DNA of 64,000 nucleotides. It comes from Adhaeribacter pallidiroseus. Lineage in GTDB: Bacteria; Bacteroidota; Bacteroidia; Cytophagales; Hymenobacteraceae. The notes under the pieces are model-generated. The model had not been told where the DNA came from. It worked only from the letters and a program-made list of their open reading frames with translations, and did no database searches. The position numbers and the translations under genes are program-made. This document shows, one piece after another, positions 1-8,388 of this stretch (the first letter of the stretch is position 1; the number at the start of each line of letters is the position of its first letter). The DNA is taken from assembly GCF_003340495.1 (NCBI RefSeq), contig NZ_QASA01000001.1:5890001-5954000 (forward strand), in the 5' to 3' direction.

Positions 1-1417
1 CGGGATCGTTGAACCGGTAATCTAATTTTAGTTGGGTATATTGTTTGTTCGCCGCTTCGTTAATGGCGTGCAACTCCGACGATAATTTATCGGAACCAAT
101 CACGTACACGTAGTTTTTGTCGTTTTCGTGCTCTTTATCCAGGCGGCCAATCATGTCAATATTTAAATCGACTACGGTATTTTCCAAGGGCAGTACCGGA
201 TGGTCGGTGTAATACTCGGAGCCCAGCAAACCTTTTTCTTCGCCGGTTACGGTCATAAACAATACGCTGCGGCGGGGGCCGAAACCATCTTTTTTAGCTT
301 GCGCAAATGCTTGCGCCAGTTCCAGTACCGTTACGGTGCCGGAACCGTCGTCGTCGGCGCCATTGTACACTTTACCATCCTGTACACCCACGTGGTCGTA
401 ATGCGCGGTTACTACTACAATTTCGTCTTTTTTATCGGTGCCTTCTACCAAGCCCAGCACGTTTTCGGTGGGGAGCGGCTCGCGTTTACGGGCCAACTTT
501 ACCTGAATGGTACGGATGGGTTTAAACGGCGAGGCAATGGCCTGGCTGGCTTTGCTTACCTGGCCGTGGTAGGCGGTTAGGTTGCGCGTAGTGGCGTTGA
601 GTAAACGGCCACCCATTTCGGGGCCGATAAAAATGCCGGGTACTTCCGGCGCTTCGGCTTTTTCTTTCGGAAACTTCACCGAGGCCCGTTCGGCTACGGC
701 TTTAATGCGGGCCACGTACTGGTTAAATTCGTCTTGGGAGGTGCGGCTGCTGATTAAAACTACGGCTAAGGCCCCTTTTTGCGCGGCTACGGTACTTTTC
801 TTTTTCCAATCCGTAGACCAGGCCGAAGGTTTGCTGGTTTGGGTAATTAAAGATTTGCCCTGGCGGTTGGTAGGTTCGCCCACGAACATCAGGGCTACTT
901 TACCGGTAACATCCACATTGGTGTAGTCGGTGTAAGCCGAGTCTTCGATGCCGTAACCCACGAACACCGTTTCCAGGTTTTGCTCCGTGGAAAAAGTAGG
1001 GTCGCCTTGCACGTAGAAATCATCCAGAAAAATAAACTTTTTGGCATCAATGGTTACATAGCCTTCGTCCCAGGAAGTTTTTTCGAGGTTAAAGGTTTGA
1101 TAATACGGGTTGCTGCCGTCTTTTACCGGACCAATTAGGCCATCTTCTTTAAATTGTTTAGAGATATATTCGGCGGCCATTTTCTGGCCCTTTTCGCCGG
1201 TATCTCGACCTTCGTACTCGTCGGAAGCAATAACGGTTAAGTGTTTGGTTAAGTCGGCGGCGGTAATGGTGGCCGCGTACGTTGGAGCGGCTGCCCGCAG
1301 TTTCGTTACATCGGTAATGGCTTTCTCTTCGGCCACACTGCTGATAGCTTTCGGCTTGGAACAACTCGCAGTAATTAAAGTTGCGGCTAAAGCAAGAGTA
1401 TATAAATTTTTGTTCAT
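1..1417 (-). CDS. M28-family zinc aminopeptidase-like lipoprotein (3' end outside window)
   Basis: The gene begins at ATG 1417 and runs off the left edge, so the C-terminus is missing; 472 residues are visible. A short hydrophobic N-terminus ends in a Cys at residue 19 (TASC), a weak lipobox. Residues ~140-310 look like an inserted PA domain. The metal-binding core follows: HYDHVG at 339-344, NGADDDGSG at 352-360, GEEKG at 392-396 and DMIGR at 421-425. This is the ligand order of M28 peptidases, which remove N-terminal amino acids with two zinc ions. It probably acts at the outer membrane or in the periplasm on imported peptides. No partner gene is visible in the window. Family assignment is firm; substrate is unknown. 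Confidence 0.9.
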   Translation of the reverse strand, partial: MNKNLYTLALAATLITASCSKPKAISSVAEEKAITDVTKLRAAAPTYAATITAADLTKHLTVIASDEYEGRDTGEKGQKMAAEYISKQFKEDGLIGPVKDGSNPYYQTFNLEKTSWDEGYVTIDAKKFIFLDDFYVQGDPTFSTEQNLETVFVGYGIEDSAYTDYTNVDVTGKVALMFVGEPTNRQGKSLITQTSKPSAWSTDWKKKSTVAAQKGALAVVLISSRTSQDEFNQYVARIKAVAERASVKFPKEKAEAPEVPGIFIGPEMGGRLLNATTRNLTAYHGQVSKASQAIASPFKPIRTIQVKLARKREPLPTENVLGLVEGTDKKDEIVVVTAHYDHVGVQDGKVYNGADDDGSGTVTVLELAQAFAQAKKDGFGPRRSVLFMTVTGEEKGLLGSEYYTDHPVLPLENTVVDLNIDMIGRLDKEHENDKNYVYVIGSDKLSSELHAINEAANKQYTQLKLDYRFNDP

Positions 1418-1587
1418 TAGGTTACTTTCTGGTGGACAATAAAACGGGGACTACAGCATTAAAATTTAATGGTGAGAAACGAAAAAATTTAAAAAATAGC
1501 GGTTACTAGCGTTAAAAATGTTTAAAGCCTGGTTTACAGGTAGTTTATTTGCTTAAACGTTACTACTAAGCATTACAATATACTACA

Positions 1588-2067
1588 CTACGGTTTATAA
1601 ATTAAAACGGTGGCATAAGCGGCCACCCCTTCTTTTTTACCCACAAAGCCTAGTTTCTCGGTAGTGGTAGCCTTAATGGAGATAGCCTCTTCGGGCAAGT
1701 GCATAACTTCAGCCAAACAAGTTTTCATGGCCGGAATGTGCGGATTTACTTTGGGTTCCTGCAAGCAAACGGTGGAATCGATGTTACTAATTTCATAGCC
1801 GGCTTCCCGGATGAGTTTTAACACGTCGCGAAGTAAAATTTTACTGTCGATGCCTTTGTACTGCGGATCGGTGTCGGCGAAGTGGTACCCAATGTCGCGC
1901 ATATTGGCGGCGCCTAGTAACGCATCGCAGATAACGTGGATAAGGACATCGGCGTCGGAGTGGCCCAGCGCCCCGTGCGTATGCGGAATTTGTATGCCGC
2001 CCAGCCAAAAATCGAGTCCTTCGCGTAGTTGGTGCACATCGTAGCCGAAGCCGGTTCGTATTTTCAT
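1588..2067 (-). CDS. ispF: 2-C-methyl-D-erythritol 2,4-cyclodiphosphate synthase
   Basis: IspF converts CDP-ME 2-phosphate to MEcPP in the MEP isoprenoid pathway, as a cytosolic trimer with one metal ion per active site. The 159-residue reading is the usual length. Metal ligands are D10 and H12 (in GYDVHQL) and H44 (in HSDADVLIH), and the C-terminal KATTTEKLGFVG block typical of the family is present. An in-frame ATG lies five codons upstream (2082), but the family starts at MKIRTGFGYDVH, so 2067 is preferred. It stands alone: the next gene upstream is ~690 bp away. Confidence 0.95.
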   Translation of the reverse strand: MKIRTGFGYDVHQLREGLDFWLGGIQIPHTHGALGHSDADVLIHVICDALLGAANMRDIGYHFADTDPQYKGIDSKILLRDVLKLIREAGYEISNIDSTVCLQEPKVNPHIPAMKTCLAEVMHLPEEAISIKATTTEKLGFVGKKEGVAAYATVLIYKP

Positions 2068-2164
2068 GAAAAATTTAAACATTTCTTTGAAAAGGCAAAA
2101 ATAAGGATTGTTCCGGGGATGTACGGTATTATTTTACTTAATCTTGGTAAAGTGGAGGGTTGGT

Positions 2165-2425
2165 TCTTGCTATATGTTTTTACGGCTTTTACCTGGAGCC
2201 GGGAACCGGCTCCATACGCGGGTGCTATCTTGTTTGCTGGCTTCAAGTATTGCCTCATGGCTGGCCTCGAAAACCCCTCCGCCTGCGGCAAGCTAAAAAC
2301 AGGGGAGGAGATGCGACTACTCCTGTTTTCTTCTTTCCTCGCTCCGCTGCGGAGTGCTCCGCACCGGAACACAGGAAGGCCCTCCATAGCCAAACGGGTG
2401 TCTTTGCTCTTAGCTACGGCTTTTA
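2165..2425 (+). repeat. Dispersed ~230-bp non-coding repeat, copy 1
   Basis: The 2083-2758 gap holds no convincing gene. Most of it is a repeat with two relatives at 7475-7700 and 7955-8150. Shared blocks in order are GGTGCTATCT, TTGCCTC-TGGC, TTCCTCG-CTCCG, GAAGGCCCTCCA-AGCCAAAC and TTGCTCTTAGCTACGGCTTT. This copy carries an internal hairpin at 2272-2310 (CCCCTCC ... AAAAACAGGGGAGG) resembling the 49-bp element at 4391 and 48592, as if one repeat had landed in another. Short ORFs on both strands across it are not conserved between copies. Confidence 0.7.
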
Positions 2426-2459
2426 AGTACTTGAGCAAAAAAAATTAAATTGATAAATA

Positions 2460-2532
2460 TTAGGAATTAATTACTTGATTAATAGTGCTTTATTATACGA
2501 ATAACGAACAACTAAAAACGACAAACTACTTA
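2460..2532 (+). repeat. Dispersed ~110-bp intergenic repeat, copy 1 (short)
   Basis: The right end reads CGAATAACGAACAACT then AAAAACGACAAACTACTTA. The same 35-40-bp core recurs at 25171-25210, 28781-28822, 42043-42085 (reverse) and 52598-52630. All copies sit outside genes. The left half here is only loosely similar to the longer copies. Confidence 0.6.
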
Positions 2533-2758
2533 GGTTTGCTGCCGGACTGATTTATATGATTTAAGATTTAGCATTTGTAAAATTTAAAAAACAACAACTT
2601 GGCGTAAGTGTTAAGCAAAGCGTTACTTGCACCTACGAACAAGAGTCAGTCTCCCGTCTGACGTTTTAGAGCATGGCTACTTGCTACTCAGACGTTATTT
2701 ATTTCTACTGGCTACTGTTGTATTATACATCGTTGTTAAGCAGGAACTTTATCTGTTT

Positions 2759-4228
2759 TTAAGCTTTTTCGCCTTGGCGTAGTTTTAAGATTATTTCTAA
2801 TTTCTGATGAAACAGGTGGCTTTCCAGGCCAACCGGGTACACGTGCGGGTTTAAGAAGCGACGGGTAGTTTCGTGCAATTGCTGCACCTGGTGGCGGGCA
2901 TATTGCTGAATAGCGCGGAGATCCGGATTTTGGTAGACTACTTGCCCTTGATGAAAAACAGGAACCAGTAAATCTTGAAAATTGGTAGCATCGGCCATGA
3001 TTTTGCGCCGAGTTACGTCGTTCGGGTCGATTAAGGTATACGTTGGAGATGTTTCCTCGGAATAAATCATATCGGCAATAAAGCCTTCTTCATTATAAAA
3101 ACGCCGCACCTGCTGGATACCCGGCGTGGAAATTTTGGCTAGTTGTTCCGATAATTTTAATTTGTATTCCCATTGTCCGGTGCTCGTGTTACGCAGGGCC
3201 GCTAATTTATAGACCCCACCCAGCGCCGGTTGGTCGTAAGCAGTTACGAGTTTAGTGCCAATGCCCCAGGTATCAATGCGGGCGCCTTGCAGCTTTAAAC
3301 TCTGTATCAAATACTCGTCGAGGTCGTTACTGGCCACAATCGAAACTTTCGGAAATCCAGCTTCGTCAAATAGGCGGCGGCCTTCTTTGCTTAAATAAGC
3401 CAAATCGCCGGAATCCAGCCGGATGCCCATTAATTCGTGGCCTTGTTCCCGAAGTTTTTTCGCTACTTCCACGGCTTTTTTAATGCCAGCTACGGTATTA
3501 TAAGTATCTACCAGAAACACGGAATCGTCGGGGAAAACGCTGGCGTAGGCAGCAAAAGCATCTTGTTCTTCGTCGAAACTCATGACCCAACTGTGCGCGT
3601 GCGTGCCCCTCACCGGAATATTAAAAATTTGCCCGGCGAGCAGGTTGGAGGTAGCTCCCACGCCGCCAATAAACGCGGCCCGGCTCGCTGATAAAGAGCC
3701 ATCGGGTCCTTGCGCCCGGCGCATGCCAAATTCCATTACCGGATCTCCCTGCGCCGCTTCCACGATGCGGGTAGCCTTGGTAGCTACCAAAGTCTGGAAA
3801 TTAATAATGTTCAGTAATGGCGTTTCTACGAGCTGGCACTGCAGAATAGGTCCGGAAATGCGCAGCAGCGGTTCGTTCGGGAAAACCACGGCGCCTTCGG
3901 GGATAGCAGCCACGTCGCAGGTAAACTGCATTTGCTCCAGGTATTTTAAAAAACCCGCTTCAAACAACGGTTGGTTGCGATTACCGCGTAAACTGCCCAG
4001 GTAAGCCGTGTCTTCCGGGGTAAATTTTAAATGCTGCAAATAATCAATGGCATCGGCTAAACCGGCCGCTACCGTGTAACCACCACTAAACGGGTTTTTC
4101 CGGAAGTACAAATGAAAAACTGCTTCTTGTTCGGCCATGCTTTTTTTCCAGTAACCTTGCGCCATGGTAAGCTGGTACAAATCAGTCAGAAGGGCCAAAG
4201 ACGGACGAAAACGATCGGTGATGTGCAT
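2759..4228 (-). CDS. pncB: Nicotinate phosphoribosyltransferase
   Basis: This enzyme joins nicotinic acid to PRPP (with ATP) to give nicotinate mononucleotide, the salvage entry to NAD. The start at 4228 (MHITDRFRPSLALLTDLYQL) gives 489 residues, matching the family. An upstream in-frame ATG at 4360 would add 44 polar, Asn/Thr-rich residues with no family counterpart. Recognisable blocks are LLTDLYQLTMAQGYW near the N-terminus, RGTHAHSWVMSF around residue 210 (containing the phosphorylatable His) and RLDSGDLAYLS further on. It is a single-gene unit; the NAD kinase of the same pathway is at 57420. Confidence 0.95.
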   Translation of the reverse strand: MHITDRFRPSLALLTDLYQLTMAQGYWKKSMAEQEAVFHLYFRKNPFSGGYTVAAGLADAIDYLQHLKFTPEDTAYLGSLRGNRNQPLFEAGFLKYLEQMQFTCDVAAIPEGAVVFPNEPLLRISGPILQCQLVETPLLNIINFQTLVATKATRIVEAAQGDPVMEFGMRRAQGPDGSLSASRAAFIGGVGATSNLLAGQIFNIPVRGTHAHSWVMSFDEEQDAFAAYASVFPDDSVFLVDTYNTVAGIKKAVEVAKKLREQGHELMGIRLDSGDLAYLSKEGRRLFDEAGFPKVSIVASNDLDEYLIQSLKLQGARIDTWGIGTKLVTAYDQPALGGVYKLAALRNTSTGQWEYKLKLSEQLAKISTPGIQQVRRFYNEEGFIADMIYSEETSPTYTLIDPNDVTRRKIMADATNFQDLLVPVFHQGQVVYQNPDLRAIQQYARHQVQQLHETTRRFLNPHVYPVGLESHLFHQKLEIILKLRQGEKA

Positions 4229-4390
4229 AAGGGCGTTTGATTTTTTTGCAGGTTCGTACGCGGGTTTCCGTAATTTGGTTAATAGGGGAGTAGGGAAGTT
4301 GTTGTTCGTATAGCTGATGCAGTTGCCTTGATTTCTTTTTGAAGTTGTTTCATTGCTCAATTCTTTGTTCTTTTTGTCTTGATAGAAGAA

Positions 4391-4439
4391 ACCCTTCCGC
4401 CCTAAAGGGCACCTTCCCTAAAAACAGGGAAGGAGAGGC
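4391..4439 (+). repeat. 49-bp double-hairpin repeat (REP-like), copy 1
   Basis: Two hairpins lie in tandem: GCCC-TAAA-GGGC, then CCTTCCCT-AAAAAC-AGGGAAGG with a perfect 8-bp stem. It is identical at 48 of 49 positions to 48592-48640; the one difference is in the first loop. The rest of the 4229-4877 gap shows no gene and is very AT-rich. Confidence 0.8.
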
Positions 4440-4877
4440 AGCTATTTCTAAAAAACATCAGCAATCAAGCATTTTAATAACTCGATGAATAACAGAGTAG
4501 TTAAGCGTCAATCCTTGCACGTGGCGGAGGCTGTTTGTTGCATTGTAGGCGAGCAGATTTTTAAATTTTTAAAATATTTATCTATCCACGGTGTCATTCA
4601 GGAGGAACCTATTTAGCTACGCAGCAGCATAATATAAAAAAGCTAAGGCTTATCAAATTTATACACACTTGCCAAAAGAATATAAAGCGCTGCTCAGATA
4701 AATCGTTATAATCTTCACCAACTTTCATTTTATTCTTAGCTGTATAAAAGTCTTCTGTTTTTCATTGTAAAGTATAAAAGTTATTTAGCATTTAATAAAT
4801 AGTAAATAACACTGCTTTTTTAATTTAGAGAGATAAACATTATTTTGCTTTATACTTTCTTTTTACTTACTCAAGCC

Positions 4878-5525
4878 ATGAAAAATAAAAACCCTCTGCG
4901 CCTGTGGGGGCTGCGGATAGGATTCTTTTTTTGGAGTAATCTGGCGGTACATGCTCAGAACCCTCACGCAAATAAAGATAAACAGATTTTCACTAGCTTA
5001 TTCGATGGACATTCTTTAAGTGGCTGGCATACTATCCCGGGCGGTAACTGGCAGGTAGTAAATGGGGCTATTGTGGGCACCAGCACCAAAGACGAGAAAC
5101 GGCACGGTTTACTCGTGAGCGATAAGGTTTACCAAGATTTTACCGTAAAAGTAAAGTTTCGACCCGTAACCGGCAACAGTGGTTTTTACTTTCGCTGCGA
5201 AGAAACTAACAACGAGGTGGGTGTTCATGGTTTTCAGGCCGAAATTGATCCGGAAAAAGATGCGGGTGGTTTGTACGAAACCGGCGGGCGCGAGTGGGTC
5301 GTGCAGCCTAAACCCGAAGACGTAAAACGCTGGCTCAAGCCTGGTTTGTGGAACGATATGACTATTATTGCCCGGGGCGGTTACGTAGTCGTGTTTATTA
5401 ATGGTTACAAAACGGCTTCGCTTAGTAATGATCCAGGCCGCCCGGAAGGCCATCTGGCTTTGCAACTGCACGGCGGCCAAGATATGCACGTGCTGTTTAA
5501 GGATATTCAGATTGCAGAGGAGTAA
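4878..5525 (+). CDS. DUF1080 (3-keto-disaccharide hydrolase-like) secreted protein
   Basis: The predicted product has 215 residues with an N-terminal signal peptide (hydrophobic stretch ending ...LAVHAQ). The rest is one beta-sandwich domain of the DUF1080 type: SLFDGHSLSGWH at the start, then GNWQVVNGAIVG, SGFYFRCEE, GFQAEID, LYETGGREWV, a central WNDMTIIARG strand and a C-terminal LQLHGGQDMHVLFKDI strand. These proteins have a concanavalin-like fold and some cleave 3-ketoglycosides. An ATG 33 nt upstream is in frame but would precede the signal peptide. It is alone on its strand, with other sugar-oxidation genes 3-11 kb downstream. The reaction is inferred from the family only. Confidence 0.85.
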   Translation: MKNKNPLRLWGLRIGFFFWSNLAVHAQNPHANKDKQIFTSLFDGHSLSGWHTIPGGNWQVVNGAIVGTSTKDEKRHGLLVSDKVYQDFTVKVKFRPVTGNSGFYFRCEETNNEVGVHGFQAEIDPEKDAGGLYETGGREWVVQPKPEDVKRWLKPGLWNDMTIIARGGYVVVFINGYKTASLSNDPGRPEGHLALQLHGGQDMHVLFKDIQIAEE

Positions 5526-5545
5526 AATTTTAAAAATTCACTTTC

Positions 5546-6616
5546 CTAGGCATAAAAACCGGGCTCGGGCTTCCAGTTCAGGGCAGCAGTAGGACGAGGC
5601 AATTCAAAAACCTGGGCCAGTAATTCGTAACTGCGCAGCCGGTCGGCAAAATCGTGGGTAATGGTTACAATAACCAGTTCGTCTACGTGGTAGGCAGTAG
5701 CCATTTCGGTTAGTTTTGCTTTTACTTGCTCCGGCGTACCCGCTACCATGCGCTGGCGGTTGTATTGAATGCGCGCCAGTTCGGCTTCGGTATATTGCTG
5801 AGCAATAGCATCTTCATAGGGTGGCACCCCCGCTCGAATGCCTTTTTCTATCCGAAGCATCAATAAATCCATAACTGCCTGTAATTCGCGTGCTTTTTCG
5901 TCGGTGTCGGCGCATAATACAAATACGCTGGCATTAGCTTCCGGCGCGGGCAAATTCTCGGACGGCTGAAATTGCGAGCAGTAGGCTTTTACCATCTGCG
6001 GACCACCGTTAGGATTAATAAAGTGTGCGAACGAAAAGCCAAAACCAAAATGCGCCGCAAAACTAGCACTTTGCCCACTTGAACTCAGTAACCAAACCGC
6101 CGGTACTGTTTCGGCATTAGGCGTAGCCCGGATGTGGACTAAATCGGTGCCTGCTTCAAAAGTATCGTTTAGGTAATGGTTTAAATCGGTAAGCTGCTGC
6201 ACAAAATCTTGCTCGTTAAAGGTATTGTAAGGATTAAGCGCGTGCGCCGTAATCCGGTCGCTACCCGGAGCCCGGCCAATTCCTAAATCAATCCGGCCCG
6301 GAAAAAGGCTTTCGAGCAGCCGGAAATTTTCGGCTACTTTTAAAGCGCTGTAGTGCGGCAGCATTACGCCCCCGGAGCCCACCCGGATGTACTGGGTTTT
6401 ACCAGCTACATGCGCCACTAAAACTTCCGGCGACGAGCCGGCCAAACCGCGGGTGTTGTGGTGCTCCGATACCCAGAAACGATGATAGCCTAGCTTGTCG
6501 GCAGTTTTGGCCAGTTGCACCGTTTCCAAAAGCGCCTGGCGCGCCGTACCGCCTTTGCGAACCGGCGATTGGTCGAGCACACTTAAGCGAATTTTTTTCT
6601 CTTTCATGGTCATCAA
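5546..6616 (-). CDS. Luciferase-like (LLM class) flavin-dependent oxidoreductase
   Basis: This is a TIM-barrel flavin monooxygenase of the bacterial-luciferase type that uses reduced FMN. Seen directly are LSVLDQSPVRKGG at the N-terminus, YHRFWVSEHHN at ~45-55, VRVGSGGVMLPHYSALKVAE at ~75-95 and RIDLGIGRAPGSD at ~107-119, the set found in 'MsnO8/YhbW-like' members. The length of 356 residues fits. ATGs at 6616, 6613 and 6607 are all possible starts; MKEKKIRLS (6607) matches the usual family start. It converges with the DUF1080 gene, with 20 bp between their stops. The substrate cannot be told from sequence. Confidence 0.9.
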   Translation of the reverse strand: MMTMKEKKIRLSVLDQSPVRKGGTARQALLETVQLAKTADKLGYHRFWVSEHHNTRGLAGSSPEVLVAHVAGKTQYIRVGSGGVMLPHYSALKVAENFRLLESLFPGRIDLGIGRAPGSDRITAHALNPYNTFNEQDFVQQLTDLNHYLNDTFEAGTDLVHIRATPNAETVPAVWLLSSSGQSASFAAHFGFGFSFAHFINPNGGPQMVKAYCSQFQPSENLPAPEANASVFVLCADTDEKARELQAVMDLLMLRIEKGIRAGVPPYEDAIAQQYTEAELARIQYNRQRMVAGTPEQVKAKLTEMATAYHVDELVIVTITHDFADRLRSYELLAQVFELPRPTAALNWKPEPGFYA

Positions 6617-6923
6617 ACTTATTTAGCGGCTCTCTATTTTAGCCAAAATCGGAATAAAAGGTTTGTTTTGAATAAGCTGCTGAAACAGAAATTTTACTAT
6701 ATGCCTAACGCAGAAGTTTGAGAAGATAGCATATAAACTAACTGGTTTTAAGAGTTATTTTATTTCTTATTTACATAAATCGCCAAGCTTTTTTAACTCT
6801 GTTTTGCTAAATCCGGGTTTATACGGACTCAAAATAGGTATATTCTTTAAAAACAGTTTACCATTTGTTTTATCTCTAGGCAGCTAAATGCGTACAAGAG
6901 ATTGGAACTACAGCAAACGCACC

Positions 6924-7352
6924 ATGGAAAAATTTAATAGCTTATCTGGTTATTCCGAACCAAATAAGATACCGGAACAAGTCGCGCAGAACCCAGGTTT
7001 GGACAAAATGCCCGCCGAATACGATATAAGTTTTAAAAACATGATGGCCGAAGTTTTTGGTTGGTCGGGTTCGGTATTGAATGTGGCCGGCGAAGATAGC
7101 CTGGAAGATGATGCCAGCTGGCAAAACAACGAAGATCCGGAAGCGGCCGAACACAGCGGAGAAAATATTGGCACCGGCACCACTACCGGCGATACCAGCC
7201 TGGATCAGGAATTAGCTACGAACGGCGAAGTCGGGGGCAACTTAGCCACCGGTGCCGGAGCAGTGGGTGGAACCGGCGAAATTGGCGGCACTACTACCGG
7301 CAGTAACACCGGGGTAGCTGGTATTCCGGGTCAAAACAGCATTAAAAATTAA
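6924..7352 (+). CDS. Small acidic protein with Gly/Thr-rich tail, function unknown
   Basis: I do not recognise this gene. The reading from MEKFNSLSGYSE has 142 residues; an upstream ATG at 6888 would add 12. The first ~50 residues are mixed and contain FKNMMAEVFGW. The middle is acidic (GEDSLEDDASWQNNEDPEAA). Residues ~80-135 are low-complexity Gly, Thr, Ala and Asn (GTGTTTGDTS, TGAGAVGGTGEIGG). There is no signal peptide or membrane segment. Codon use and GC match the neighbours and a hairpin terminator follows, so it is probably expressed. The region before it (6617-6923) shows nothing else. Confidence 0.6.
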   Translation: MEKFNSLSGYSEPNKIPEQVAQNPGLDKMPAEYDISFKNMMAEVFGWSGSVLNVAGEDSLEDDASWQNNEDPEAAEHSGENIGTGTTTGDTSLDQELATNGEVGGNLATGAGAVGGTGEIGGTTTGSNTGVAGIPGQNSIKN

Positions 7353-7366
7353 AAAATGCCATAAGA

Positions 7367-7394
7367 AAGGCCTCCTTACGGGTGGCTTTTTTTG
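7367..7394 (+). terminator. Probable rho-independent terminator
   Basis: An imperfect stem (AAGGCCTCC with GGGTGGCTT, one bulge and one mismatch) around loop TTACG is followed by seven T. It lies 15 nt after the stop of the Gly/Thr-rich protein gene. Confidence 0.55.
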
Positions 7395-7474
7395 TTGTTA
7401 ATTTTGTTGTGAGATCAGCTTGAATTAATATCCTGCTACATCATAGCTAAGTTGATAGGGAAGCGCTTACAGTG

Positions 7475-7700
7475 TTACTCTTTGGAGCCTTTTTAAGTCT
7501 CCATGGCCAAGTGCTATCTAACTTGACACGGCTGAGTTTGCCTCTTGGCCGACGGGGCCCGTTTGGCTCTTCCGGGCGGTCTAAGCTTGTTTTGTTCGGG
7601 CCTCACAATGCCTCGTGCCTCGGCACCACAACCAAAGGTTCGCAGAACCCAGAAGGCCCTCCACAGCCAAACTGATGTCAGCTTCTTTTAGCTGCGGCTT
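7475..7700 (+). repeat. Dispersed ~230-bp non-coding repeat, copy 2 (left arm of inverted pair)
   Basis: The copy begins GGAGCCTTTTTAAGTCTCCA, continues TGCTATCTAACTTGA and CGTTTGGCTCTTCCG, and ends near GGCCCTCCACAGCCAAACTG. It matches copy 1 in the same direction and copy 3 in reverse. With copy 3 it encloses ~250 bp of AT-rich DNA without a gene. The whole 7395-8388 stretch is non-coding. A 67-codon plus-strand ORF inside this copy is not preserved in the others. Confidence 0.75.
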
Positions 7701-7954
7701 TTCGGATTCATTCCGCAAAGTTTGTAGAGTAAGAATTTATATTTATTAGTTGAAATTAAGTAAAAGGACAAATTAAAAGATACATTCCAATATTGAAAAT
7801 ACAAGGTTAAATCACTGATATTTAAATTGTTACGTTTTGTTTTGTCTTGATACTTGTGTCTTACTACTTGTGTCCATTTACTTAACTACCATAATTAAAT
7901 AAATTTATAATACTGATTTTGTTTCTTTCTTCTGGATCAAACGGTAACTAAGAG

Positions 7955-8150
7955 CAAATAATGGCAGTTTGGCTGTGGAGCACCTGCCAGGGTCTCGGTT
8001 CTGCGCAGCAGAATTCCGTAGACGGAGTCGAGGAAAGAGAGGCTGGCGAGGGCGGAAGAGCCAAACGAGGCCCGCCGGCCACGAGGCAAAACTTGTAGCA
8101 TCAAGTTAGATAGCACCTGAGCATGGAGACTTGAAAAGGCTCCACAGAAT
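7955..8150 (-). repeat. Dispersed ~230-bp non-coding repeat, copy 3 (right arm of inverted pair)
   Basis: Read on the minus strand this copy gives GTGGAGCCTTTTCAAGTCTC, GGTGCTATCTAACTTGA, TTTTGCCTCGTGGCCGGC, CGTTTGGCTCTTCCG, TTTCCTCGACTCCG and CTCCACAGCCAAACTG, the same order as copies 1 and 2. It is in inverted orientation to copy 2. Confidence 0.75.
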
Positions 8151-8169
8151 AACGTCAGTATTGTTTTAT

Positions 8170-8221
8170 ATCAATACTAATACAAACACATCAAATATTA
8201 ATACAACTATATCAAAAATAG
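8170..8221 (+). promoter_or_regulatory. 20-21-bp tandem direct repeats upstream of the sugar dehydrogenase gene
   Basis: Two and a half direct copies lie head to tail: ATCAATACTAATACAAACAC, then ATCAAATATTAATACAACTA plus T, then ATCAAAAATAG. The period equals two helical turns. They lie ~170-220 bp before the start of the large dehydrogenase gene and could be a regulator-binding cluster. This is inference from spacing alone. Confidence 0.35.
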
Positions 8222-8388
8222 TTGCGCAAACGCACCAAAATAAATGGGTTCCTGTTATTTGCACGTAAAATTTCCAGAGCCCCGGTTTTTTCTAAAGAAA
8301 TCTGACTAAATTACCAGCCAATTAGATGAACCCGGATGATCCTGAACCATCTTTGGATCAAGGGAATATTTGTTAATTTATTTCTTTC

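Noticed and set aside
2064-2438. 124-codon minus-strand and 139-codon plus-strand ORFs over the first repeat
   Set aside because: Both overlap the repeat and the ispF 5' end, have no domain, and are not conserved in other repeat copies.
7472-7675. 67-codon plus-strand ORF
   Set aside because: It lies wholly inside the ~230-bp repeat, and the frame is not kept in the other two copies.
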